A stretch of DNA of 6,539 bases from CAZPCZ01 sp964585225 (GTDB lineage: Bacteria > Patescibacteriota > Patescibacteriia > JACPHY01). Of this stretch, positions 1 through 5,199 are shown in pieces. The notes beneath the pieces are model-generated. The model was not told where the DNA came from and made no database searches. It saw only the letters and a list, made by a program, of their open reading frames with translations. The DNA lies in assembly GCA_964585225.1 (NCBI GenBank), contig CAZPCZ010000073.1, forward strand, positions 1 to 6,539, in the 5' to 3' direction. The position numbers and the translations under genes are program-made. Each line of letters starts with the position of its first letter. The first letter of the stretch is position 1.

Positions 1-156
1 CCTCTCGGGGTCAATGCCGAGGTTGCAGTGTACCTCGACGGACGCGTCGAATCGAGCCGGAGAGGTGGTCCGGATGAGCTCGACCGCTTCGTCGAGCGCG
101 TACGCCTTCTTCGTGTCTACGAGTGCGGCCTTCGTGGTGTAGCGTTTACCGGACAT
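1..156 (-). CDS. rplA: 50S ribosomal protein L1 (uL1), N-terminal part, cut by window edge
   Basis: The minus strand from the ATG at 156-154 reads MSGKRYTTKAALVDTKKAY and stays open to the window edge, giving 52 residues of a protein that is usually about 225-235 long. The segment ends in GIDPER, which matches the conserved GIDP(K/R) motif of L1 in the first RNA-binding domain. L1 binds the L1 stalk of 23S rRNA and helps release tRNA from the E site; in several bacteria it also represses its own rplK-rplA mRNA. It follows rplK in the usual order. No good Shine-Dalgarno sequence precedes the start; the nearest purine stretch is only CAGG. Identity rests on motif and gene order and is secure. 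Confidence 0.95.
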   Translation of the reverse strand, partial: MSGKRYTTKAALVDTKKAYALDEAVELIRTTSPARFDASVEVHCNLGIDPER

Positions 157-173
157 AGCGCCTGAGAATTTCT

Positions 174-285
174 AATGACGAATTTCTAATTTCTAATCAA
201 TGACCAAGCACCAGGCCACAATGTCCAATGTGGTCATTCCGTCATTGGGATTTGATTAGGAATTAGGAATTAGAAATTCGTCATT
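174..285. repeat. Inverted-repeat hairpin filling the rplK-rplA spacer (word AATTTCTAAT)
   Basis: A perfect 17-bp inverted repeat pairs 174-190 (AATGACGAATTTCTAAT) with 269-285. Inside it, the word TTCTAAT or its variant TCCTAAT is repeated, with one extra unit on the right arm. AATGACC (199-205) pairs with 232-238, and CCACA (216-220) with 229-233. The right arm overlaps the rplK stop codon (281-283), and the left arm ends 17 nt before the rplA start. The spacer is AT-rich compared with its GC-rich flanks. As RNA it would form one long imperfect hairpin. Confidence 0.9.
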
Positions 286-715
286 CCTCAACCGTGACCC
301 CCATCTGTCTCGCCGTCCCGGCGATGATCTTCATCGCGGCCTCGACGTCCTTCGTATTGAGGTCTGGGATCTTCTTCTCGGCGATCTCCTTGAGCTGTGC
401 ACGTGAGAGCTTGCCCACCTTCTCCTGGAGCGGCTTCCCCGACCCCTTCTCGAGCCCGAGCGTCTTCTTGATGAGGTCGGACGCCGGTGGGGTCTTCGTC
501 ACGAACGTGAACGACCGGTCCTCAAAGACCGTGATGATGACCGGCACGACCTCATCCCCGCGCTTGGAGGTCGCCGCGTTGAACTTCCCACAGAAGTCCT
601 GAATCGCGACGCCGTGTTGCCCCAACGCGGGTCCCACCGGCGGGGCGGGGTTCGCCTTGCCAGCGGGTATCTGAAGCTTGATGACGGCTTTTACTTTTTT
701 CGTCTTGACGGCCAT
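281..715 (-). CDS. rplK: 50S ribosomal protein L11 (uL11)
   Basis: This encodes 144 residues, the usual L11 length (about 141-145). L11 binds the GTPase-associated centre of 23S rRNA, where elongation and release factors act. The N-terminal domain shows the signature PAGKANPAPPVGPALGQHG at residues 17-35. The C-terminal rRNA-binding domain includes KTPPAS and ends with GTARQMGV near residue 135. I chose the ATG at 715-713 (MAVKTKK), which fits the family start. An ATG six codons upstream, at 733, would add MSNVQC, which is encoded by the spacer repeat and looks non-native. No Shine-Dalgarno sequence is visible before 715: the upstream bases are repeats of ATTTGAC-type words. Codons 15-19 are complementary to a piece of the preceding spacer (761-772). 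Confidence 0.97.
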   Translation of the reverse strand: MAVKTKKVKAVIKLQIPAGKANPAPPVGPALGQHGVAIQDFCGKFNAATSKRGDEVVPVIITVFEDRSFTFVTKTPPASDLIKKTLGLEKGSGKPLQEKVGKLSRAQLKEIAEKKIPDLNTKDVEAAMKIIAGTARQMGVTVEE

Positions 716-718
716 ACA

Positions 719-806
719 TTGAACATTTGACATTTGACACCTGACATTTGACCACGCAGGGATACCCGCTGGTCAATTGTCAATGGTCAGGTGTCAGGTG
801 TTCGAA
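719..806. repeat. Inverted-repeat hairpin filling the nusG-rplK spacer (word ATTTGACA / CCTGACA)
   Basis: The left arm (719-753) contains repeated ATTTGAC and CCTGAC words. The right arm (771-806) carries their reverse complements. The best-matching core pairs TGACACCTGAC (735-745) with GTCAGGTGTCA (786-796), 11 bp perfect, and TTGACC (748-753) with GGTCAA (771-776); the outer ends TTGAA and TTCGAA pair imperfectly. The right arm ends directly at the nusG stop codon (807-809), and the left arm ends 3 nt before the rplK start codon (715). The whole spacer is therefore one hairpin. Confidence 0.88.
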
Positions 807-1355
807 TTAGATTTTCTTCACCTGCAGGAAGTCCAGTTCGACCGGCGTCTCCCGTCCGAACATGGAGACGAGCACTTTCACCTTGCCGCGCGCTTCGTCG
901 ACCTCGGACACCTTGCCTTCGAAGTCCTTGAATGGGCCGTCGTTGATGCGAACCGGCGCATCCACGGTGACATCAATCTTGTACTTCGGTTCCTCGACGC
1001 CCATGCGCTTCATGAGCGCCTCGATTTCCTCTTGTGAGATCGGCGTCGGCGTCGTCCCCGTGCCGATGAACCCGGTGACGTTCGGGGTGTTCCGCACGAC
1101 GTACCAGGAGTCGTCGGTGACCATCATCTCCACAAGGACGTAGCCGGGGAAAATCTTCTCCTCGACGACTCGACGCTTTCCGTTCTTGATTTTGATCTTC
1201 TTTTCCTTCGGGATGAGGAGGTTGAAGATTTTGTCCTCCATCCCCATGGAGTCGATGCGCTGCTTCAAGTTGCCGGCGACGTTCTCCTCGTACCCGGAGT
1301 ACGTATGCACGGCGTACCAGCGGCGACCGAGGGATGCGGCGGATTGTCTGGCCAT
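807..1355 (-). CDS. nusG: Transcription termination/antitermination factor NusG
   Basis: This encodes 182 residues, the ordinary NusG length. NusG binds the RNA polymerase clamp, increases processivity, and links transcription to ribosomes and Rho. The N-terminal NGN domain starts at about residue 11 (RRWYAVHTYSGYEENV) and includes FPGYVLVEM (69-77) and VRNTPNVTGFIG (87-98). The C-terminal KOW domain covers about 134-182, with VRINDGPFKDFEGKV (135-149) and a LDFLQVKKI end. There is no large insertion between the domains. The start is ATG at 1355-1353; a candidate Shine-Dalgarno sequence is absent. The motif wording resembles NusG of Patescibacteria from memory, which is one of my clues to the organism. 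It lies between secE and rplK, as in most bacteria. Confidence 0.98.
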   Translation of the reverse strand: MARQSAASLGRRWYAVHTYSGYEENVAGNLKQRIDSMGMEDKIFNLLIPKEKKIKIKNGKRRVVEEKIFPGYVLVEMMVTDDSWYVVRNTPNVTGFIGTGTTPTPISQEEIEALMKRMGVEEPKYKIDVTVDAPVRINDGPFKDFEGKVSEVDEARGKVKVLVSMFGRETPVELDFLQVKKI

Positions 1356-1363
1356 ACTTGGGG

Positions 1364-1473
1364 ATCACGGATGATGCGGATGGATCGCACCGATGATGCG
1401 GATATGCGGATTCGATATCGGCGTCATCAGCGTATCCGCATCATCTGCTCAACTAATCTGCGTCATCCGTGAT
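1364..1473. repeat. Inverted-repeat hairpin filling the secE-nusG spacer (word GATGATGCGGAT)
   Basis: Outer arms 1364-1381 and 1456-1473 are inverted copies with 2 mismatches in 18. Inner arms 1392-1404 (GATGATGCGGATA) and 1433-1445 are a perfect 13-bp inverted repeat. The word GATGATGCGGAT occurs twice directly on the left side (1370-1381 and 1392-1403). The right arm touches the first base of the secE stop codon (1473-1475), and the left arm ends 8 nt before the nusG start. The word differs from those in the neighbouring spacers, but the layout is the same. Confidence 0.9.
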
Positions 1474-1658
1474 TACCGCAGGCGGAGGAATTGTTCAAAC
1501 CCGATGGTCGAGAGGTAGTCGATTGCGCCGAGGAATGCGGCCACGGCGATGCTCACGCCGATGACGAGCAGCGTGTGGTCGCGGAGCTGCTGCTTCGACG
1601 GCCAGAGCACCTTCGTGAGTTCCTGCCGGCACTCGCGGATGTACGTGGTGAGTCTCAC
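1473..1658 (-). CDS. secE: Preprotein translocase subunit SecE
   Basis: This encodes 61 residues of the short, single-helix SecE type. SecE clamps the two halves of SecY in the membrane channel that exports unfolded proteins. The cytoplasmic amphipathic helix carries the family motif ELTKVLWPSKQQL (residues 13-25), followed by one membrane helix at about residues 28-50. The start codon is GTG at 1658-1656. The frame is open a little further upstream (to 1697), but no ATG or better start is seen, and that extension would run into the TACGAAT repeat. No Shine-Dalgarno sequence is visible. Its position directly before nusG is the usual one. Confidence 0.95.
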   Translation of the reverse strand: MRLTTYIRECRQELTKVLWPSKQQLRDHTLLVIGVSIAVAAFLGAIDYLSTIGFEQFLRLR

Positions 1659-1676
1659 AGCGGGGTGTTGGTACGT

Positions 1677-1757
1677 GGGTACGAATGTACGAATCAGTTA
1701 CGAATTTACGAATCCGTATATTCGAACCATTCGTAGAAAATTCGTACATTCGTACCC
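1677..1757. repeat. Inverted-repeat hairpin in the secE leader (word TACGAAT)
   Basis: A perfect 18-bp inverted repeat pairs 1677-1694 (GGGTACGAATGTACGAAT) with 1740-1757. Further TACGAAT-like words (1699-1711, and inverted near 1720-1737) continue both arms imperfectly, so nearly all of the 81 nt can fold into one hairpin. It lies 18 nt before the secE GTG in the presumed 5' leader. It is AT-rich compared with the genes around it. Confidence 0.9.
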
Positions 1758-1771
1758 ATTCAGGTGATTCT

Positions 1772-1795
1772 AAAAACGACCCGCGGCGCGGGGTC
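1772..1795 (-). terminator. Minus-strand intrinsic terminator or attenuator ahead of secE
   Basis: On the minus strand, positions 1795-1778 form a GC-rich hairpin: GACCC pairs with GGGTC, and the stem continues with a bulge to a 3-nt loop. One G follows and then five T (1776-1772). This is the classic layout of a Rho-independent terminator reading toward secE. No gene on the minus strand lies between it and the divergent plus-strand gene. It may therefore attenuate the secE-nusG-rplK-rplA leader, or block antisense transcripts from the right. The plus-strand side has no T-run. Confidence 0.65.
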
Positions 1796-1806
1796 ATTAC
1801 AGTTCC

Positions 1807-1835
1807 ATCGTTATCCACGCCGAATCATCTGTCAA
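1807..1835 (-). promoter_or_regulatory. Candidate promoter for the secE-nusG-rplK-rplA operon
   Basis: The minus strand carries a perfect -35 hexamer TTGACA (1835-1830). The -10 region is weak: AACGAT at 17-bp spacing (1812-1807), or GATAAC at a too-short 14 bp. The position fits transcription starting at about 1800, immediately before the terminator-like hairpin and the 18-bp TACGAAT hairpin. The call rests mainly on the -35 element and on the lack of any other source for this operon inside the window. Confidence 0.4.
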
Positions 1836-1862
1836 GCAGAAATGGCTTTGCGACCTTAAGCC

Positions 1863-1888
1863 AAGATTGCCTCATGTGAGCGAATCTT
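1863..1888. promoter_or_regulatory. 26-bp imperfect palindrome, candidate operator
   Basis: AAGATT (1863-1868) and AATCTT (1883-1888) form the outer half-sites; CTCA (1871-1874) and TGAG (1877-1880) form the inner ones. Only the GC/CG pair positions and the central TG break the symmetry. The right end overlaps the first two bases of the plus-strand -35 hexamer, and it lies about 28 bp upstream of the minus-strand -35. This is a typical place for a dimeric DNA-binding regulator. It might instead be an RNA or DNA cruciform without a regulator. Confidence 0.45.
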
Positions 1889-1915
1889 GACTTTTCCGCA
1901 AATCTATGCTTAAAT
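1887..1915 (+). promoter_or_regulatory. Promoter of the plus-strand envelope operon, with extended -10
   Basis: The -35 is TTGACT (1887-1892) and the -10 is TTAAAT (1910-1915), with a 17-bp spacer. TGC (1907-1909) directly before the -10 makes an extended -10 element. Transcription would begin at about 1922, giving a leader of about 130 nt before the ATG at 2053. This also argues against an in-frame ATG at 1906 as the start, since it would lie within the promoter. Confidence 0.6.
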
Positions 1916-2021
1916 CTCAGCGATGGGCCACGTCCCCAAACTGGGGGCGCGGGGCTCTGCAGCCCTTTCTCAAGAAAGAGAGTGGGACAGTAATCACAGT
2001 CAACGCAACTGCAGCACAACA

Positions 2022-2045
2022 CCCTCCGAGACGGAGGGGGAGGAG
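2022..2045 (+). promoter_or_regulatory. Leader hairpin beside a strong Shine-Dalgarno sequence
   Basis: CCCTCCG (2022-2028) pairs perfectly with CGGAGGG (2032-2038) around a 3-nt loop. The 3' arm contains one GGAGG. A second ribosome-binding sequence, GGAGGAG (2039-2045), lies directly after the stem and 7 nt before the ATG at 2053. The hairpin could modulate access to the ribosome-binding site, but the second SD is left free. Confidence 0.5.
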
Positions 2046-2052
2046 AGTCACG

Positions 2053-3879
2053 ATGCGCAGGTTCATGATGCTCACGGCGGCGTTCGCCGCACTCGCGATC
2101 GCGGGCAGCGACGCGCGCGCCCAAGGGCGACGCTTCGCCGACGCAGTCGGGCCGGTGACGGTCGGACCCGTCCGGGAGGGCGGGAGCTACGATCTCCCGT
2201 TCATCCTCTGGGGCGGCGAGGCCGCGACGTTCCACGCGAACGGTCTCTCGCTGACGACGAAGCCCGGCACGATCTTCGCGAGCCAGGGCTTCACCTTCCG
2301 CCTCACGCCGGGCGACGACTTCGTCGGGCAGGTGCGGAACTACCTCGCCGGCAGGACGCCGTTCCTCCGCGGCACGTTCCGAATGATCGGCATGGCGGCC
2401 GAGGTTCTGAGCCAGGACCCGCGGACGCAGCCGGTCGTACTCGGACAGATGACGTGGTCGCGCGGCGACCACCTGGTCGGCGTCGCGGCCATCAAGACCG
2501 TGAAGGACCTCCGCGGCAAGCGCGTCGCGCTTCAGGAGTACGGCCCGCACGTCGGCATGCTCGACGACGTGCTCAAGACCGGCGGGCTCCAGTGGAGCGA
2601 CGTCCGCGTCGTCTGGGTGAAGGACATCACCGGGCCGAACGGTCCGGCCGCAGCGTTCAAGGCCGGCAAGGCCGACGCCGCGTTCGTCGTCACCCCGGAC
2701 ATGCTCGCGCTCGCCGGCGGCCTCACGTCCACCGGCAGCGGCGCCGAAGGCACCGTGAAGGGTGCGCGCGTCGTCGTGTCGACGGCCGAGCTCACGCGAT
2801 CCATCGCGGACGTCTACGCGGTCCGGAAGGACTGGTACGATGCCCACCGCGACCTCGCGACGAAGTTCGCCGCCGCGTACCTCAAGGGCGCGGAGGAGAT
2901 CGTCGAACTCGGCAAGAACAAGCGCGATGCGCGGTACCGTAACCTCCTCACCTTCATGGTGAAGACGTGGGGCACGAATACGCTGCCGAACGAGACCGAA
3001 GCGGACGGCCTCATCATGGATTGCGCGTTCGTCGGCCACCCGGGCAACGTCGCGTTCTTCACCGAGAAGAACAACGACAACGGGTTCGCAGCGTTCGCGA
3101 AGTCCTCGCTCGACATGGCGGTGAAGACCGGCATCGCGAAGACGCGCGGGACGATCCACGCCGCGAGTTGGAACTGGGCCGGGGCCCCATTCGCCGGGTA
3201 CCTCCAGCACATGGGCGAAGTCCGCGGGCAACGGTTCAAGGCCGAGGCAACGGTCTCCGAACTCGAAGCACTCGCGGCCAGCGGCGGGATCACGGACCGG
3301 GTCATCTACGGATTCTCGGTTCCGTTCGAACTCGATCAGGCCGATTTCTCCGCGGCGCAGTACCAGGCGCAGTTCGACGAAGCGCTCAAGGTCTCGCGCA
3401 AGTACGGTGGTGCGGCCATCGCGATCCGCGGGCACGCGGATCCCGGCGGAACGCTCGTCGCGCTCGTGCGATCCGGAATCGAGTGCAAGGTGCTCGAGCA
3501 GCGGGGCAGCGCAGGCGCGTGGAAGTACTTCTTGAATGGGGGCGAGCTCGTGCTCGCGAACGCCCGGGGAGTCGCCGCGGCCATCGAGAGCGGTCGGTTC
3601 GACTGCTCGACGACCTACCGTCCCCGCGAAGTTCTGCAGCGAGCTCGGACGCTCTCCGAAGCTCGTGCACGCGCGGTTCGTGATTCGCTCGTCGCGTACG
3701 CGAAGGGCAAAGGGATCACATTCGACGTCTCGCAGTTCCAATCGCAGGGAGCCGGGATCGCCGAGCCGCTCGTGCCGACGCCACGGAGCGAAGCGGATCA
3801 GGCGCGAAACATGCGCGTCGAGTTCGCCATCGTCCGTGTGTCGGCCGAGGCGGTTTCCCCCGCGGACTTCGACTACTAG
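2053..3879 (+). CDS. Secreted solute-binding protein (TauA/NMT1-like) fused to an OmpA-like peptidoglycan-binding domain
   Basis: This encodes 608 residues. The start at 2053 has a GGAGGAG SD and begins a signal peptide (MRRFMMLTAAFAALAIAGSDARAQ, cleavage likely after ARA at 21-23; no lipobox). Residues of about 45-400 look like a periplasmic-binding fold of the nitrate/sulfonate/taurine class, with the typical segment DLRGKRVALQEYGPHVGML around 153-169. From about 417 an OmpA-like domain follows: VPFELDQADFS (423-433), GHAD (460-463), LSEARARAV (534-542) and NMRVEF (586-591). D463 and R538 match the Asp and Arg that hold diaminopimelate in OmpA domains. About 65 residues are inserted between GHAD and LSEAR, with Cys478 and Cys518 in the insert. 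The protein probably captures or senses a small ligand while bound to the cell wall; the ligand is unknown. It is the first gene of an operon with the VWA gene. Confidence 0.85.
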   Translation: MRRFMMLTAAFAALAIAGSDARAQGRRFADAVGPVTVGPVREGGSYDLPFILWGGEAATFHANGLSLTTKPGTIFASQGFTFRLTPGDDFVGQVRNYLAGRTPFLRGTFRMIGMAAEVLSQDPRTQPVVLGQMTWSRGDHLVGVAAIKTVKDLRGKRVALQEYGPHVGMLDDVLKTGGLQWSDVRVVWVKDITGPNGPAAAFKAGKADAAFVVTPDMLALAGGLTSTGSGAEGTVKGARVVVSTAELTRSIADVYAVRKDWYDAHRDLATKFAAAYLKGAEEIVELGKNKRDARYRNLLTFMVKTWGTNTLPNETEADGLIMDCAFVGHPGNVAFFTEKNNDNGFAAFAKSSLDMAVKTGIAKTRGTIHAASWNWAGAPFAGYLQHMGEVRGQRFKAEATVSELEALAASGGITDRVIYGFSVPFELDQADFSAAQYQAQFDEALKVSRKYGGAAIAIRGHADPGGTLVALVRSGIECKVLEQRGSAGAWKYFLNGGELVLANARGVAAAIESGRFDCSTTYRPREVLQRARTLSEARARAVRDSLVAYAKGKGITFDVSQFQSQGAGIAEPLVPTPRSEADQARNMRVEFAIVRVSAEAVSPADFDY

Positions 3880-3898
3880 GGAGGAGAGGAGAACACCC

Positions 3899-4879
3899 AT
3901 GGAAACGAACATCAGGCTCATCTCCCTCCTCGCGGCGGTCCTCGCACCGACGCTCGCGCTCGCGCAAGCTCCCCTGACCTCCACCACCCACGACTGCGTC
4001 GTCATCGTGCTCGACGACTCTGGCTCGATGAACGAAGAGTTCGGCGGGCAACGGCGGATGGACGCGGCGAAGCGCGGCCTCAAGGTCGTGCTCCGCAGCG
4101 TTCCGAGGACGACGTGGGTCGGCCTGCTCGCCCTCAACGCGGGGTGGCAGTACCAGCTCGCGCCGTACGACTACGCGAAGCTCGCCGCCGTGGTCGACGA
4201 GATCGACACGAGCGGCGGCACGCCGCTCGCGCGGAACATCAAGGCGGGCGCCGATCGCCTCATGGCCGAACGCGAGAAGCAGTTCGGCTACGGATCCTAC
4301 CGACTCCTCGTCGTCACCGATGGCGAAGAGACGTCGGACCCAGAGCTCATCCAGGCGTACCCGCCGGAGGTCCGCTCGCGCGGCCTCACGCTCGACGTCA
4401 TCGGCGTCGGCATCGGCAAGGGACACTCGCTGCGTCGCCACGCGCACGCCTACCGCAGCGCGGACAACCCCGCACAGCTCGAGCGGGCGATGCGCGAGGT
4501 GCTCGCGGAACGCATCGATGCGAGCGATCAGACGGGCGGTGGCGATGGCTTCGCGCTCATCGCGGGCCTCGACCCCGGCATCGCACAGGCGATGATCACC
4601 TCGCTCGGCAAGCTGCCGAACCACCCGATCGGCGAGCAGCCGCCGGTCGGTCCGACGTCCATCGGACCGGCTGGAGGCGGCTCGCCCGGTGCGGGCGGTG
4701 GCGGTGGAGGTCCGACGTCCGTCGGACCGAGCTGCGGCGGGTGCGCGGTCTCAATGGGCGGCTCTGCGCTGCACATCGGCACCGTGTTCCAGGTGATCGC
4801 CGTGCTCATCGCGCTGTTCGCGCTCCGCATGCTGTACCGGACGCTCGTTCCGGTTCGGCGGCGGCGTTCGTCCCACTAG
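3899..4879 (+). CDS. VWA-domain protein with signal peptide and C-terminal membrane anchor
   Basis: This encodes 326 residues. The ATG lies 19 nt after the previous stop, with SD AGGAG (3887-3891) 7 nt before it, so it is co-transcribed with the gene before it. The N-terminus (1-22, ending LALAQA) is a signal sequence. The VWA domain covers about 32-205 and has a complete metal-binding MIDAS: D39-x-S41-x-S43 in LDDSGSM, T108 in GGTPL and D141 in TDGEE. Such domains bind protein partners through a Mg2+ ion. A Gly/Pro-rich linker (about 246-282) contains two GPTS(I/V)GP copies. One membrane helix follows (about 293-311), then a basic tail rich in Arg. The VWA domain should face outside, anchored at its C-terminus. 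It lies between two SBP-OmpA genes and may bridge them or recruit partners; this role is inferred. Confidence 0.88.
   Translation: METNIRLISLLAAVLAPTLALAQAPLTSTTHDCVVIVLDDSGSMNEEFGGQRRMDAAKRGLKVVLRSVPRTTWVGLLALNAGWQYQLAPYDYAKLAAVVDEIDTSGGTPLARNIKAGADRLMAEREKQFGYGSYRLLVVTDGEETSDPELIQAYPPEVRSRGLTLDVIGVGIGKGHSLRRHAHAYRSADNPAQLERAMREVLAERIDASDQTGGGDGFALIAGLDPGIAQAMITSLGKLPNHPIGEQPPVGPTSIGPAGGGSPGAGGGGGGPTSVGPSCGGCAVSMGGSALHIGTVFQVIAVLIALFALRMLYRTLVPVRRRRSSH
4649..4729 (+). repeat. Two palindromic 21-nt copies in the VWA linker
   Basis: Positions 4649-4669 and 4709-4729 are the same 21-nt sequence with one difference, exactly 60 nt apart and in the same reading frame; both encode GPTS(I/V)GP. Each copy is itself an inverted repeat: CGGTCCGA (4648-4655) pairs with 4662-4669, and GGTCCGAC (4709-4716) pairs with 4721-4728. 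It encodes the Gly/Pro-rich flexible linker before the membrane helix. Confidence 0.85.
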
Positions 4880-4885
4880 AACCGA

Positions 4886-4923
4886 GAGGTCGGGGATTCC
4901 GCCGCAAACGGACCCCCGACCTC
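4886..4923 (+). terminator. Strong hairpin just after the VWA gene, possible terminator
   Basis: GAGGTCGGGG (4886-4895) pairs perfectly with 4914-4923, and TCCG (4898-4901) with CGGA (4909-4912) extends the stem across a small internal loop. It starts 6 nt after the VWA stop codon. No true T-run follows (the next bases are CTCACTTCAATG), so it may be a weak or processing hairpin rather than a full terminator. It may reduce read-through into the third gene. Confidence 0.5.
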
Positions 4924-4950
4924 CTCACTTCAATGTCTTACCCAATACAC

Positions 4951-5030
4951 GTGTCATCCTGAGCCGCAGCGAAGGATCCCACACGCCACGTGTGAGATTC
5001 TTCTCCGCCGCGGGCAGGATCAAATGACAC
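4951..5030. repeat. 80-nt hairpin element starting GTGTCATCCTGAGC (REP/MITE-like)
   Basis: Terminal GTGTCAT (4951-4957) and ATGACAC (5024-5030) are perfect inverted repeats. The arms continue imperfectly (CCTGAGCCGCAGCG against the reverse complement of 5004-5019, with about 4 nt bulged on the right arm). They close in CACACG-CCA-CGTGTG (4980-4994). The left end, TCATCCTGAGC...GCGAAGGATC, is a wording I remember as a dispersed intergenic repeat in several environmental phyla; I could not check this. No protein is encoded and no target duplication is evident. Confidence 0.75.
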
Positions 5031-5060
5031 CGATGAGAGACGGGCGTAAGACGCTGAAGC

Positions 5061-5078
5061 GAGGAGGAACACCTCCTC
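5061..5078 (+). repeat. Small perfect hairpin GAGGAGG / CCTCCTC
   Basis: GAGGAGG (5061-5067) and CCTCCTC (5072-5078) form a 7-bp stem around AACA. It lies in the 320-bp gap between the VWA gene and the third gene. The left arm resembles a ribosome-binding sequence, but no start codon follows at a usual distance with a long frame. It may be a leader structure of the third gene. Confidence 0.55.
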
Positions 5079-5105
5079 CGCACTTTCACAAGTTGAACAA
5101 CCCGA

Positions 5106-5170
5106 GCCGAGCAGCACATCGGCTGCTCGGCGAGCCCGCCCGAATTCCGCGCAAGCGGGTTTCGGCGGGC
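5106..5170 (+). promoter_or_regulatory. Two tandem strong hairpins in the leader of the third envelope gene
   Basis: The first hairpin is GCCGAGCAGC (5106-5115) pairing perfectly with GCTGCTCGGC (5122-5131). The second spans 5134-5170: GCCCGCC(C)GAA against TTCGGCGGGC, with an inner CCGC-GCAA-GCGG stem (5147-5158) capped by a GNRA-type tetraloop. The second ends 15 nt before the SD (AAGGAGG, 5186-5192). No T-run follows either one. I see no convincing promoter between 5031 and 5185, so whether this is an operon-internal processing region or a separate leader is open. Confidence 0.6.
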
Positions 5171-5199
5171 GAAACTAAGTTGCCCAAGGAGGCCAGAGC

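Noticed and set aside
294..1374. Plus-strand frames opposite rplK and nusG
   Set aside because: They are antisense to two unmistakable core genes and show no domain motif.
174..1757. CRISPR array or tandem-repeat array interpretation of the spacer repeats
   Set aside because: The repeated words are only about 7-12 nt, differ between spacers, and are arranged as inverted arms, not as direct repeats with unique spacers.
1796..1905. A tRNA gene (such as tRNA-Trp) ahead of secE, as in some genomes, which would explain the minus-strand terminator
   Set aside because: Neither strand shows a T-arm (GGTTCGAATCC-like) or a 7-bp acceptor stem; only short hairpins such as GGCTT/AAGCC are present.
1906..2052. 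In-frame upstream ATG that would extend the first SBP by 49 residues
   Set aside because: It overlaps the -10 element, has no SD, and would bury the signal peptide. The ATG at 2053 has a strong SD.
3536..3898. Extension of the VWA frame upstream of 3899
   Set aside because: It overlaps the end of the preceding gene and would hide the signal peptide. The ATG at 3899 has its own SD.
1825..4137. 770-codon open frame on the minus strand opposite the SBP and VWA genes
   Set aside because: It is antisense to two genes with clear signal peptides and domain motifs. Its translation is Arg/Glu-rich without recognisable domains, as expected for a shadow of GC-rich coding DNA.
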